Shown here in pieces: positions 1-10,900 of a DNA stretch of 64,000 nt. Numbering within the stretch: position 1 is the stretch's first letter; every line of letters begins with the position of its first letter. The stretch is from Carposina sasakii (lineage: Eukaryota; Arthropoda; Insecta; Lepidoptera; Carposinidae), in assembly GCA_014607495.2 (NCBI GenBank), contig CP053159.1, positions 14,329,501-14,393,500 on the forward strand, read 5' to 3'. The translations under genes were made by a program, and so were the position numbers. The notes under the pieces are model-generated. The model ran no database searches. It saw only the letters and a list, made by a program, of their open reading frames with translations, and was not told the origin of the DNA.

Positions 1-290
1 TCACTAGAGTACATCAGCTGCATCTCCTTCCGTGCATGTCAGAAGAGTCGACTAAAAACTCAGCGGCGTTCCCTTAGCCGTTGAACTGGCAACTTATCAC
101 TGATTATTAACATCTGAACCTGCTCTATGCTAAATATAAAGTAAAGTATGTAGAACTAGTATTCATAATTTTATAGTTCTAGTATGTAATAGTAAAGATC
201 AACTTAGTGAACCTTCAGTTCTGGCTACCCAATTTTGGGAACAAAGCCGTATATTGCCATCTAGTGATTAGTAATTGCACTAGTAAAACA
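1..290 (+). repeat. Dispersed repeat copy A (truncated by window start)
   Basis: The opening bases contain a block (gagtacatcagctgcatctc and onward through tccttccgtg) that recurs at about 31950 and 33340. The shared tail includes 'cagttctggct...ttt.ggaaca'. It lies in the intron before the SID-1-like last exon. The ends are not resolved, and the family (SINE or MITE) is unknown. Confidence 0.55.
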
Positions 291-574
291 ATCTAGAACC
301 ATATTGATAATGAGCAAGTAGTTTGACTAGTCACTACAAGATGGTTTCTATGTAAATGGACAGGGCTACAGTGTTTAATGCTCCCCTCGTCCCATAGTTC
401 ACCCCCGCTCCGCGGCACACTATTTTTGTGTATGAAAATGTACTTAGCCACTACTCCTCTTTTATTTCTTCTCCATGGTATGTACAGTGGTCTTATAGCT
501 GTATACAGATTCAATTTTATTTTTTGCTTTTTGCAAATAATTATGCTGTTGTGTTTTAATAAAACATTCCCCAG

Positions 575-813
575 GCGCAGCCCTCGCCTGGGCGCCCGCG
601 CTCTACTTCTTCACATGGGGCAGCTCCATGTGGTCGGAGCCGCCGGCCAGTTCCCGCGAGTACAACCACAGCTGCCTCGTGCTGCAGTTCTACGACTCGC
701 ACGACCTGTGGCACTTCCTCTCGGCCGTGGCGCTCTATCTCTCCTTCAACGCCATGCTGACGTGGGACGATGGCTTGTCGGCTGTGAAGCGCACGGATAT
801 CGTTGTTTTTTGA
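575..813 (+). CDS. SID-1-like transmembrane protein, last exon (partial)
   Basis: This is the 3'-terminal coding exon of a SID-1/SIDT-family multi-pass membrane protein. Members of the family act in dsRNA or lipid handling. An acceptor (cattccccag) ends at 574. The open frame then reads LAWAPALYFFTW, an Asn/Cys segment (REYNHSCLVLQFYDSHD), the helix HDLWHFLSAVALYLSF, and a C-terminus ending TDIVVF with TGA at 811-813. The His-Asp-x-Trp-His-Phe-Leu motif and the short tail ending in Val-Phe are hallmarks of SIDT C-termini. The exon starts with two bases of a split codon. A possible ATTAAA poly(A) signal overlaps the stop (813-818). All earlier exons lie to the left of the window. The ATG at 628 is internal and is not a start. 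The family call is fairly secure; which paralogue it is cannot be told from one exon. Confidence 0.8.
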
Positions 814-3600
814 TTAAAGTTTTTATTGAAATGTGTTTTTTATTGTGTTATGACGTGTCCCCTTTTGCTCGCATTAGGTTGATTTTACTTTTAACTCTGC
901 ATCGTTAGAACATGGCGGTGTGCATGTGCAAAAATCTGTACAAGGAGCTTTTTAATTGGATTGTAGGGATAGACGGTTGACCATCACAGAGTACATTTGA
1001 TACTGCAGCCGCAGCTCCACCATGTGCATTGTTGGTACCTACAGAATAAATAATTGTATAGGTACGAGATACTTTATGATGGGTGGTAGATTTATAGACT
1101 GTTATCTGAATGTAGTCTCGTATCATATCCACTGCACCATTTAATGGGAATGTATGTGGGTGAATTTCAACAACCTCGATTTTTTACTAATTACGCTGGC
1201 GAAATTTTATATCCACTTTCTATAACTTTTTTGTATTCGAAGTAATAGCTAAAAATATATAATATTCAGTCATATGGTACACATTTTTAAAAACGTATTA
1301 TTTCTTGAGATATCTGCATTTAAAAATTTCAATCGCCACCGATATTATTATCAAACCACCGAAATTGTTAATCTCTCCACTGAAATTTATTACAACCAGC
1401 GGAATTATAAATACAGGAGAACATCATACGAATTACCTATTTATTTATTTTATAAGAATATGAAAACTTTAGATTTTTCGTTTATTAGTTGGTAATAATG
1501 TTTATCATCATGATTATAGCTTAGAAACTATGATAACAAATTTAAGGAACACGTTACATAACAGTTAGGGAAATATTTTATTACTTACTTTAAAATGCTT
1601 CCTAGTGACTTTTTTCTTAGCATAAAACGTAGTGGCCATGGTATCTCCTATAAGATCTCGCAGTTCTGACTACACCATTTCAGGAACCTAGCCGTATTTA
1701 TTTATATGTACGTAAAAAATCTTCGAAAACCAGAAATAAGGATCATTTCTTTTCACATTTGAAAGTGCACCTCGTTAGCTACTCGTACCTTTATATATAA
1801 GGAACACCCCATCCGGAAATTCACAGTGTCGGAGATATGACATTTTATTATTTTTTTGCAAATCTCCTTTTAGATGAGTAGAATGGCATATAAGAAATAA
1901 ATCACATTTTATACTTTGACCTCCCAAAAATCTATCAACATGGAATGGTCAAACAAAATTTGTTAAATGTTTTTGCCAATTAAGCCCCTACTCTTTCAAA
2001 ATAATATACTGCGTCATGCGTACCCTTTATCAAACTAAATTCCTTATTTAATAAGCTACTCAAAAAGGTGTAATTTATTATGAGAAAGCTTACTAGCAGC
2101 TGACCAATATAGGTTTCAAAAAATACATTCCGTGGCGCTACAGCCTATAGCAGTGTTATATTGAGGCAAGTAGAATATAGAACTCTTCTGTTATCATCAG
2201 GCGTACTTGTTCAAGCTACTCGGGTTTATCGCAAAGTTACTCGGGTTTATAGTAGCAATTTTGGGTGGTTTCCTTGAGTTTGAACCGAAGGCCAAGTCAT
2301 AATCAATATCACAAAACGTGGGAAATAGTAGATAATAATTATGTGCATGAGTACACCTACTAGGCCAGTAGAACATTCAATATATAGATATTTTTTCTGA
2401 GAACAGTCAGGACTCAGAAAATATTACATTCTTATTGGTCAGCTATTAATATTGTGAGATGAATCTCAAGTGCCTGGAAGAACTTAGTTCATTTAGGAAC
2501 GGTTCCCTTCCTATGATCTTATAACGTCTACTTGTCGATATGTGTGCTTATGCTGTCTATTGATTGACCTACAGTGCTCAGACTGCATCAGGAACACCAT
2601 TAGGTATGCTAATCGCCTACCAAAAAGGAACTGGACAGTAAAAGTGCCGGCCATGTTAGTCGTTTAGACACCGAAAGATAGACGAACAGTGCAACTGGCT
2701 GGATGCTACAGAGCGGCTGCCTGGGGTAGGAGTAAGACGAGATGGAGGTGGCGGTATGACCTCGATTCGAGTTGAACTGCATCATGAAAAGGCCTTTGGA
2801 TAGCAGTAAGATTCCTATGCTATAATATATATATTATAATGTCAGTTCATCACCTTTGTATTTTTTAAATTTGACTACAAACTTAGGTTACTTGTTAAAA
2901 AAGGTTGTCGCGCCATAGGATAGCACTTTTAAAATTCTTATTAGTCAGCTGTTGGTAAGCTTTTTCATAATTATACCTTTTGAATTTAGTTTAATTAAGT
3001 GTGCGAATTACGTGAAATCATTATTTTGAATGAATAGGAAAGAATCAGGAAAAAAAATTATAAACCTTTTGGTAATTGTACTTTGACAATGCCAAGTTGA
3101 TGTCTGTTGTTTTGTCTCCAATGATTATTTATTTATCTAGTTGAATTACTGAAATATACACGTATTTTAGTTTTTTATGCATTTCCATTTAATAATAAGG
3201 TGATTTTAAAAACATTACAAAATGGGGCATAACCCTGAAGCCGTAATTTTTTTAATGGGTCTTCCTACCCATGAAGGTAGAAAATGGGCAGTACTTTTAC
3301 ATCTCAATAGAAATAATACCCGTTTTCCAGTCATCCTGTATATAAAAAGACAAAATACCAATTACGGTGACATTATTATATTGCGGTGGCCCTCTTTTTT
3401 GCCACCGGAGCCACTGGAGTTGCGACACCGTACTTAGAATTAAGTAACAAATTTCAAATTATAACGGACACTATTATTTTAATTGTAATAATTCATTTGC
3501 AATTACGTCGATACATCTAATCTTTAATCATCTGTAAAATTTCTTTTTAAACAGCCTTTTAGTTTTTTAAATACACATGACACCGTTATATGATAAATTT
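814..3600. other. Non-coding stretch downstream of the SID-1-like gene
   Basis: AT-rich sequence with only short random ORFs. A fragment at about 1640-1696 (cagttctgactacacc, then ggaacctagccgta) matches the tail of the dispersed repeat at position 1. The 71-codon ORF at 3222-3437 has no recognisable domain, no splice context and ordinary AT-rich composition. I see no gene. Confidence 0.5.
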
Positions 3601-3626
3601 GTATTCCTGCGCCACCGCAGGTTATA

Positions 3627-4547
3627 CGAGGGCTGTTTGATAAGTCCTTTTAAAAACTATTTGTAAAACCATTTTTCTGGTAAATGGCGTTAACACTGGC
3701 AGGCACAATCTTTCAAATGAAGACTGTCAAAAATTCAGCAAAAAAAACCAAGTTTTTGTCAGTATAACCATTGTTTAACTGTGATCACTCGTAAATATTC
3801 AACAACTATGGAAAAAACTGAATTTCGTGCCGTTATAAAACATTTTTTTATGAAGGGTTGCAGTGCTGCCACAATAAAAACTGAACTTGATTCTGTTCAT
3901 GGCACTAACGCACCAACGTTGCAGACTGTTTATAACTGGATAAATGATTTTAAACGTGGTCGGTCAAGCACATCTGATGCTCCACGCTCTGGTCGCCCAA
4001 TCGAAGTCACTACTGAGGATGTTGTTGAAGAAGTCCATAATATTGTACTCGACGACCGCCGAGTGAAGGTGCGTGAAATAGCTGAGAACACAGGCATCTC
4101 CACTGAGCGAGTACATAAAATCCTGCATGAAGATTTGGGTATGACAAAGCTGTCTGCACGATGGGTGCCACGTTTGTTGACAATCGAACAAAAACACGAA
4201 AGAAAGCGAATTTCAAAACTGTGTTTGGATATGATGAAGCGTAATCCTCGGAATTTTTTGAGTCGATTTGTCACTGTGGACGAAACTTGCGATTATTACC
4301 TATTCCCAAATCTGAAAAGATGGCTTGGAGGGCAAAAATTTTTGACAAATGAGGACTGCATCGCTGTTGTAAACGCCTATTTTGAAGACCTCGACAAAAC
4401 GTATTTTTTGGGGGGGATAAAAAAATTGGAAACTCGCTGGAACAAGTGTTTGGCCCTCAAAGGAGACTATGTTGAGAAATAAATGTAAATTGTTTAAAAA
4501 AAATAAAAAAAAATAACTTTTTAAAAGGACTTATCAAACAGCCCTCG
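3627..4547 (+). mobile_element. Internally deleted mariner transposon with perfect TIRs
   Basis: The element is 921 bp and is bounded by perfect 30-bp inverted repeats (3627-3656 and 4518-4547, starting CGAGGGCTGTTTGATAAG), flanked on both sides by the TA target duplication (3625-3626 and 4548-4549). Complete mariners are about 1.3 kb, so roughly 0.35-0.4 kb is missing. It encodes one uninterrupted ORF. Intact TIRs and TSD suggest a fairly recent insertion that could be mobilised in trans if a full-length copy exists elsewhere. Confidence 0.92.
3808..4482 (+). CDS. Mariner transposase with in-frame deletion of the catalytic core
   Basis: The 224-aa ORF starts at ATG 3808; an upstream GTG-initiated extension is less likely. 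Residues 1-110 carry the paired-type helix-turn-helix DNA-binding region, including a GRPIEV stretch that corresponds to the linker. Residues about 110-155 are the conserved pre-catalytic segment (HKILHEDLGM, LSARWVPRLLT). The first catalytic Asp follows in VDET. The sequence then jumps from DETC directly to DYYLFPNLKRWLGGQKF, so the second Asp (the HDN.PAH region) and the third Asp (the SPDLAPSD region) are gone. The typical length is about 345 aa. The deletion keeps the frame open to the normal C-terminus. The protein cannot catalyse transposition but could still bind TIRs. Confidence 0.85.
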   Translation: MEKTEFRAVIKHFFMKGCSAATIKTELDSVHGTNAPTLQTVYNWINDFKRGRSSTSDAPRSGRPIEVTTEDVVEEVHNIVLDDRRVKVREIAENTGISTERVHKILHEDLGMTKLSARWVPRLLTIEQKHERKRISKLCLDMMKRNPRNFLSRFVTVDETCDYYLFPNLKRWLGGQKFLTNEDCIAVVNAYFEDLDKTYFLGGIKKLETRWNKCLALKGDYVEK

Positions 4548-4555
4548 TACTTACG

Positions 4556-4570
4556 TTTTTGGCGGGAAAA
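4556..4570 (+). promoter_or_regulatory. E2F-like motif
   Basis: TTTTTGGCGGGAAAA matches the E2F consensus, just outside the right mariner TIR. No start codon lies close by, so the function is unproven. Confidence 0.3.
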
Positions 4571-6150
4571 CTGTTCAGTGTATCAAACATCCTTGTACTT
4601 GGTATACGATGGCTTAACAGAGCAGTGCGGGGAAAGATAGCTTAGCATCTATCTCATTCATTATGATGAAATAGTGTAATGTTCAAAATGCGCCAGCGTT
4701 ATTGACTTTTTCCGCGGGACATTTTTAAAAAGCTGTTACAGGTACTACCGGGTATAGTTAAATTACTGCTCATGGTGTAAATAATAGTGTTGTTTAATGT
4801 ATTTTTAAAATATGTATGTATTCTGTTAAGTTAATTCACCCGAAAATTTAAATAGCCAAATTTATTTTTGCAAATGAAGTGGGGACATAGCACCGCAATT
4901 AGATTTAGAGCCTTTGATAATTTTTTTAATGCGTAAACAAATAGATTTTGGTCTTAAGTTTTAAACGTTAGTCTAGATCACTGTCTGAACTTAATGAAAA
5001 AAAATTAATAAATGTGCATTTTGCACTTTCCACTACGATTTTCATCCACGCCGCGCTAAAAACGTACCTGGGAAATTCACCCATGTACATAAAGATCACG
5101 GGTCGTAATTTCCAGGTTCACGTACGATTTATTACTGGCATTCATTGTCATAACAAGTTGACAAAATATAAGAAGTGGATATAAATGCGCATGCTGGGCT
5201 GTATAATCATATCAATTCCTTTCACGATAACAAAAAAAAGTGTTTCCACACCTATCGTATTTGTACATATTTAAGATGTGTGGTGAATGTCGTTATTCCT
5301 AAAATCACATTTGTACTGGCTTGTTTTTTGCTTTTTGCAATGTCTGGCATATTTAACTTTAGATAGAATAATATATAAATAATAATATTTATACCTCAAA
5401 TCGTAATGACTGGTACGTCAACTTTATTCTATAATAAACAGTAGTAAGTATGGTCGTCATAACGGCAGACATTGAAAAATTAAATATTTTGCTACCTGTA
5501 GAATAAACGCTTGGTGCCAGCCAATCACACACAGACGTTGCTCTAGGCTCCCGCAGCCCTCTTATGCAAACGCTTAGTTTTGATCCATGCCGGCCCTCTT
5601 GTTTTGTAACTTGTGCGATCGTTCGCATTAGTCAATGTCAAACAAACAAATCTATTAATTAGGTAATATTATACTATGTAATTTAGCAATCACGAAATAT
5701 ATTGAAAAAGAAAATACCCGACTGCGACAAATGTGCTTATTTAGGTACCTATAACACACACACACACACACACAGTGTCACTTTCACGACTAAGATAAAA
5801 CTAACCACCTTTCAAGCTTAAATAAGACAAGCCGTTTAGGCCAAGAGTAAGTATATTCTTTGGTTTAGGCTCTAAAAGTGTTTCTTAGAAATATACCTAC
5901 ATATTGGGTAAGTACATACATTAGAAAAACATAACCCTCCTTCTAGCGCAGATAGATAGACCATATAATCTGCGTACCTAACTAAGTACCTACATAAAAA
6001 TTGGTTAATTATTTCCGAAATTGAACACGGAAACCATTGTATGAAAACGAAACAAACATTAGGCAGAAATCAATAAAAATTGGTGTTAGGATAGGTAAAT
6101 AGTTCGTCTATGCTGGAAATATTGAGCTGTCAAAAGAAATGTCAGTGACC
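4571..6150. other. Non-coding stretch with a CA microsatellite
   Basis: AT-rich, no supported gene. A (AC)n tract lies at about 5754-5774. The ORFs at 5175-5366 and 5389-5628 are short and unlike any domain I know. Confidence 0.5.
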
Positions 6151-6155
6151 GACTC

Positions 6156-6182
6156 TGACGTCACGGAGATTCGGCGGGAAAA
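6156..6182 (+). promoter_or_regulatory. CRE plus E2F-like motif cluster upstream of the 6701 gene
   Basis: A perfect TGACGTCA at 6156-6163 is followed 6 bp later by TTCGGCGGGAAAA (6170-6182). A second TGACGTCA lies at 6587-6594, about 107 bp before the start codon. A possible 5'UTR intron runs from gtgcag|gtgtaa (about 6198) to atttccag (about 6647). The promoter role is inferred from motif density and position only. Confidence 0.4.
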
Positions 6183-6409
6183 GCTGGAAGTGTGCAGGTG
6201 TAATTTTCTTGTGAAAATCAAAAATTATTTGTAAATGGCTTGCATGTGTCCGTAAGGTGATGTTTTCTGGTAGATAAGTTATATTTTGATTACTTGTGGT
6301 GTGAATCTAGTGCGTGTGCATGGTTTTATACGCAGGTAAGCCGAGTAAAACTTTAGCCGGATTACGATCTCTTCATGGGCGCATGTAAGTTGTTTCTGCA
6401 ATAATTTTT

Positions 6410-6582
6410 CATTTTGACTAACTTTACACTTGTTCTTGAGGATTTTCCCGATGTTTCCATTCATCATCATTGTCATTCATCATAAAATTCATAAATTCAG
6501 AATACATTTTACTGAACAATGATTAGGCTGTATGGGCTTAGTTCCCCTTGCCTTTCCTTCGGGATAAACTAAAAAAAAAAAA
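6410..6582 (+). repeat. Dispersed retroposon copy with A-tail (SINE-like)
   Basis: The block ending tttccttcgggataaact followed by an A14 tract matches, in reverse complement, the block at 57060-57235. The shared parts include the 'ctaagcccatacagcc' core and 'cctcaagaacaagtgtaaag'. The A-tail and dispersal suggest a SINE or short LINE 3' end. It sits between the CRE/E2F cluster and the 6701 ORF. Confidence 0.6.
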
Positions 6583-6700
6583 AATCTGACGTCACGTCAC
6601 AAGAAGCGACGTTTGCGTTCTCATTATTTTTGTTTCGCAATTTCCAGAATTCCTCACACAAACAGTGTTTGTTTCAAAAAGCCTTTACGTTGAGTAAAAT

Positions 6701-7177
6701 ATGGACAATCAGTACTACTACAAACTAATGGCGAGCTACCTGTCGAAAAGAAACTGTGACGAGTCGTTCATGAGGTACTTTTTTGGCAAGAACTCCTCCA
6801 AAAAGACTCCCGAGGAGTTGGAGCGGGCGGAAGACAGAAAGCGTCGTCTGCAACGCGAGCGATCGCGACGCTACCGCGCGCTGAAGAACGCGCGGCGCAA
6901 CCACGAGGGCGGGCGCGAGGCCGGGGACGAGCCCCGAGGCAAGGCGCGCGCGCCGCCCGATGACGAGCCCTCGGACCCCGACGAGCCGCCCACGCTGTGC
7001 GACCTGAGCTACGAGCCGGCGCCGGGCCGCGGCCGCGAGCGCGCGAGCTCGCGCGCCGACCCGGACGACGCCGACGCGGCGCGCGCGCTGAGCCTCACGG
7101 ACTTCCTGCGCGCGCCGCATGCCGAGCTGGACTACCCCACCGTGCACAGCCTCATGTTCCACTGGCTGCAGACGTAG
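6701..7177 (+). CDS. Intronless 158-aa basic/acidic protein, unknown function
   Basis: I do not recognise the family. The ORF starts at ATG 6701 and stops at TAG 7175-7177. Residues 1-35 are non-repetitive (MDNQYYYKLMASYLSKR...FMRYFFGKN). Residues about 35-70 form a highly basic, probably helical stretch (KTPEELERAEDRKRRLQRER, then SRRYRALKNARR). Residues 70-125 are a low-complexity Arg/Asp/Glu/Pro linker. The C-terminus SLTDFLRAPHAELDYP...LMFHWLQT is again non-repetitive. Codon use is strongly GC3 and resembles the real exons in this window, unlike the AT-rich surroundings. CRE and E2F-like motifs lie upstream, and a long AT-rich tail with poly(A) signals follows. The basic helix could bind nucleic acid, but that is inference. 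No signal peptide or membrane segment is visible. Confidence 0.65.
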   Translation: MDNQYYYKLMASYLSKRNCDESFMRYFFGKNSSKKTPEELERAEDRKRRLQRERSRRYRALKNARRNHEGGREAGDEPRGKARAPPDDEPSDPDEPPTLCDLSYEPAPGRGRERASSRADPDDADAARALSLTDFLRAPHAELDYPTVHSLMFHWLQT

Positions 7178-10100
7178 CCGACACTGCACGGTCCCGTCCG
7201 CAGCTCTGCTCTGCTCCCACTGTACACATCTTGAATTTGGAAATAATTGAATACATATCAAACTATATTGATTCCGCTTTATGCATACTATTATCAGATC
7301 ATGTAGAGAAAGAAAATGTCTAAACCGTCCTGCTATCTAGATTATTGACTTATTTTCAAATTTTATCTACTTAATTTTTCTTTAGTGCTAAGTCTTCTGC
7401 ATGTAGCGCTACAGATGTTGTGTATTGTGATTTTAATATGGATTTCTGCCATGACAAAAATTTAAAATTGCTCAATTTGTTCATTATATTGTGAGCTATT
7501 TGTATGTGGCCTACTTTTTAATATAAACTTTAGTTAGACATTGATTACTGAAGATTTGGTACTTGAGGCCTCATGGATTGACAACACCATGTAACACTGC
7601 CTAAGGCCACACATTAACTAGACTGTTTGCTATTCCACTAGACAATAAGTTGTTGTTAAGTTGCCATATCCTATTATTAGAGACCTACTCAACTGTTACA
7701 TGTGCATATGAGATAGAGTTATAGAGTATGAAATACCTATAGTTTGTGATATTGATGAATTTACATTTGGTGTAAAGTCTAATAAGTTGAGTTAATTAAG
7801 AATTTGGTCTTTTAACAAAATAAGGATCATGACATTAGGAATAATGTTTGGATATTAAGTGCCATGTGCTGTGGCATGCCATTACCGTGACATTCCCTAT
7901 AAATATTTATATTGTTTAAAACAGTAATATAATTAATTAGATATTAATACTTTTGTAAAAAGTTTTTAAAAGAATCAGAATGCATGATATTCCTTGGACA
8001 ATATTAATTTAATAGTTATGTATGCTTCCTAAATAACAAATTAATGCAATATGAATTATGGAAAAGTAGGATTACATATTTTAATTGAAATTATAACTAA
8101 TCATGCAATATGAGATTGCATTAATGCATAGATGAGAGTCCCTGTTGGCTACAATTACGAGAATTAAAGTGCTGCACATTTTTTTAAATAATTTTATTTA
8201 ATCTAAGTCATTATTGAAAATATTACTGCATTTAAATGTAATACTCTTGATTTAATCTAAATTTAATATATGTATATTTTTTATTCATTGAAAAATGAAT
8301 TGAAATTGTTTTTTATTATGTTTATATATTTTTCTTAGAAAGTTAGGTGTTGCACAAATATGTGTCTCTTATTACATTTTTCATACTTAAGAGGACATCA
8401 GCTAAATATTGTGTTCATGTTCGGGGCAAATGTCCTTTCTATTGTAGTAGTATGACAAGTTCATAGCCATATCCTGAAATTGGCCTTAATGTGATATTAC
8501 TGGCATTATGAACAAATTATTGTTTATAACTTAATTTAATATTACCCGAATATCAGGTTTGTTAATAGACATAAACCTACATTGAAATACCATTCTACTA
8601 GTTGTTATATTAGGCATCTACAATAGTTATATGATGTATCACAAATTATGGTAAATGATAAATGTTTTTGTAGATTATACTGTACTTGCATGTCATAATA
8701 GTTTATACACATTCATCACTAATCTATAGGTATTGCCTAATATGAAGACTTTAAAATTTTATGGAACAAAGGTAAATCATTAAAAGGACGATTAATCGGG
8801 TGATTAGAATTATATGCATAGTTAGATAGGTATATTTAAGGTGCTTCATTTTACTACAAGTAGAATTAATGTAAAGTCTACTCTACTACTAGCGAACCTA
8901 ATGACCATGGGCAAAGTCGCTCATGTTAACGATAACAGGGCTAGTAGTGGTACAGACCGATACTTTTGTTAGTAGGGGTACTATTAGTTTAGGTTTCAAC
9001 ATAAGTTTAGTATCAGTTTTAACAGTACCTACTTAGGTACACAACTACACCCTGGCGAGAGATACCTTTATTTCGCAGGACGCCTTACCGCGTTACTCAA
9101 CTGATAAAAGTTAGCGCGTTAGTTTAGTTTAGCTATACAAAAAGTTCATAAATCAAAACCAGCTATGAAACTTAGATTAACTTAAAACATGAGTTACGCG
9201 GTCAGTTTGTTGGTACAGGCCTAAATTATGTGAAATAGAATATCTCGTTTTACCAATCACTAATTCACAGTTTAATGAAGTATTTGTAGGTGTAGCCATC
9301 AGAATTGTAAAATAGATAGGCTAGTAAAATACAGGCACAATAACACATAGATTTAAAATATTGGGGTCGGTTCATATCTGACGGAAAATCCGTCGCATAT
9401 TTGTCGGTCGCGTAACGTCAGAACATGGAAATATATGACAAAACATTCAACCTTTCACACTCAACGGATGATGCGTTAGTGCGTTTGCCTGTACCTGGAG
9501 ATACGCTCGACGCATCTTCCGTCAGATATGAACCGACCCTTACTATGTATGCTGTAAACTAAGCTAGATCTAATCTGTCTGTAAAAGTAGGAGGGAAGTG
9601 GTAACAAACAAGTTAATGTAACTTTTATGTATCTTCTTACCTGCTCCAAAAAAGGCCGTATCTAATAACGCACGCCAAGAAGATATTAGAGAGGTTGGCA
9701 ATATCACTTTTGTTGCCATTTTAGAACCCCTATTTTGTTTTGGTGCATTGTATGCCTATGTATTTAAGTTAGGAGCCTAACTGGGTGCTTTTTGTAATAG
9801 AAAGTCGGTTTAAAATAAGTTAATAGTTAAAGGAAGAAAATATGATTGTATGTCGGCGATACAGAATGTGAATCTCTGTTAAAAAAGAGATAGACTTGGT
9901 AAATCGGAGAATGAAATGCATGTAAAATGAAAATTTGGTATTTTTTTTATCTAAAATTATAATTGATTGTCCATTATTTAAACATTCCTGGTGTATGCTA
10001 GGTAGGCCATCAAAGGGTCGGCCTTAACTTTGATTTTATTTCTTTGACTGAATGTTAAATACTCAAATCCAAACTATGTGCTAGTGTTTGGGAAAAATTG

Positions 10101-10900
10101 AGAACTACCTTGTTACATTAAGTTTATTATATAAATTGCTTTCTTAGTTTGGAGTGTTTAGGGCCTCTGCAAACGGGCAAGATGCTCGCGATAGCTACGT
10201 ACGGAGCCATAGACAATGTAATCATTTTATAAGCGACGCGACGGCGAAGATCGCTAAGTTAACGTTTCTTTTTTTTTAATGACCAGCCTTTACTTGGCGT
10301 TCCTTGATGTGATCAAGTCAGCGATTAGACGTTGCGCAAATGGTTCGATAACTATGCGAACTTCGCTGTCGCTCGTAATATTGTTACATTCTCTAAAGTT
10401 AAGACCCACTGGTCAGTAACTGACTCTGTTAAGTGATCCATGAGCATGCGATCCAAGGTTAAGTCTTGATCTTAATGAAAAAGGCGTTTTTCCTTTCACC
10501 GTATTTTTAATATCTGACAATATGTTTGTGTCTAGATATTGATCAAATAGTAAGCACATAGTCTGTGTATAGTATTATTAAATCTGTGGTTTGTTGAAGC
10601 TATCTTGCTAATGATATGCTTGGATAGCTCAAATGACTGGAATTGCCTTGGTATGTCTGTTGGCAGACTAGTTAGGAGGTAAATGTTTATGTAGCACATA
10701 ATGAATAGCTACTTACACTTTTAACTAATTCTTAGATAAGTAATGTAAGGTAGTGCCATGATAATAAAGAGCTTCCTAATTATTTTTTTAAATTGCAATT
10801 TATTTTATTATCCCGCCCTTAACTACAAACAGCAGCCTGTTATATTTTTCGTAAACTTGCAGTCTTAGATAGTACTTTAATAAAGAACAAAACACAGCTT
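7178..10900 (+). other. Long AT-rich 3' region of the 6701 gene
   Basis: No coding potential is visible. AATAAA motifs occur near 10764 and at 10879-10884 and could end a roughly 3.7 kb 3'UTR. Whether transcription runs this far cannot be seen from sequence. A MITE lies at 9364-9539. Confidence 0.35.
9364..9539. mobile_element. 176-bp MITE, Harbinger-like termini
   Basis: The termini GGGTCGGTTCATATCTGACG are perfect inverted repeats over 23 bp and match 29 of 31 bp if extended (9364-9394 versus 9509-9539). Flanks are ttg and tta, an imperfect 3-bp duplication of the PIF/Harbinger TWA type. There is no ORF inside. Superfamily assignment rests on the GGG start and the 3-bp flanks, so it is tentative. 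Confidence 0.75.

Noticed and set aside
378..908. 176-codon plus-strand ORF
   Set aside because: Its frame differs from the SIDT-like frame and its composition is that of intron plus shadow.
3781..3807. GTG-initiated upstream extension of the mariner ORF
   Set aside because: The family usually starts at MEK/MEN-like residues, and the ATG at 3808 fits.
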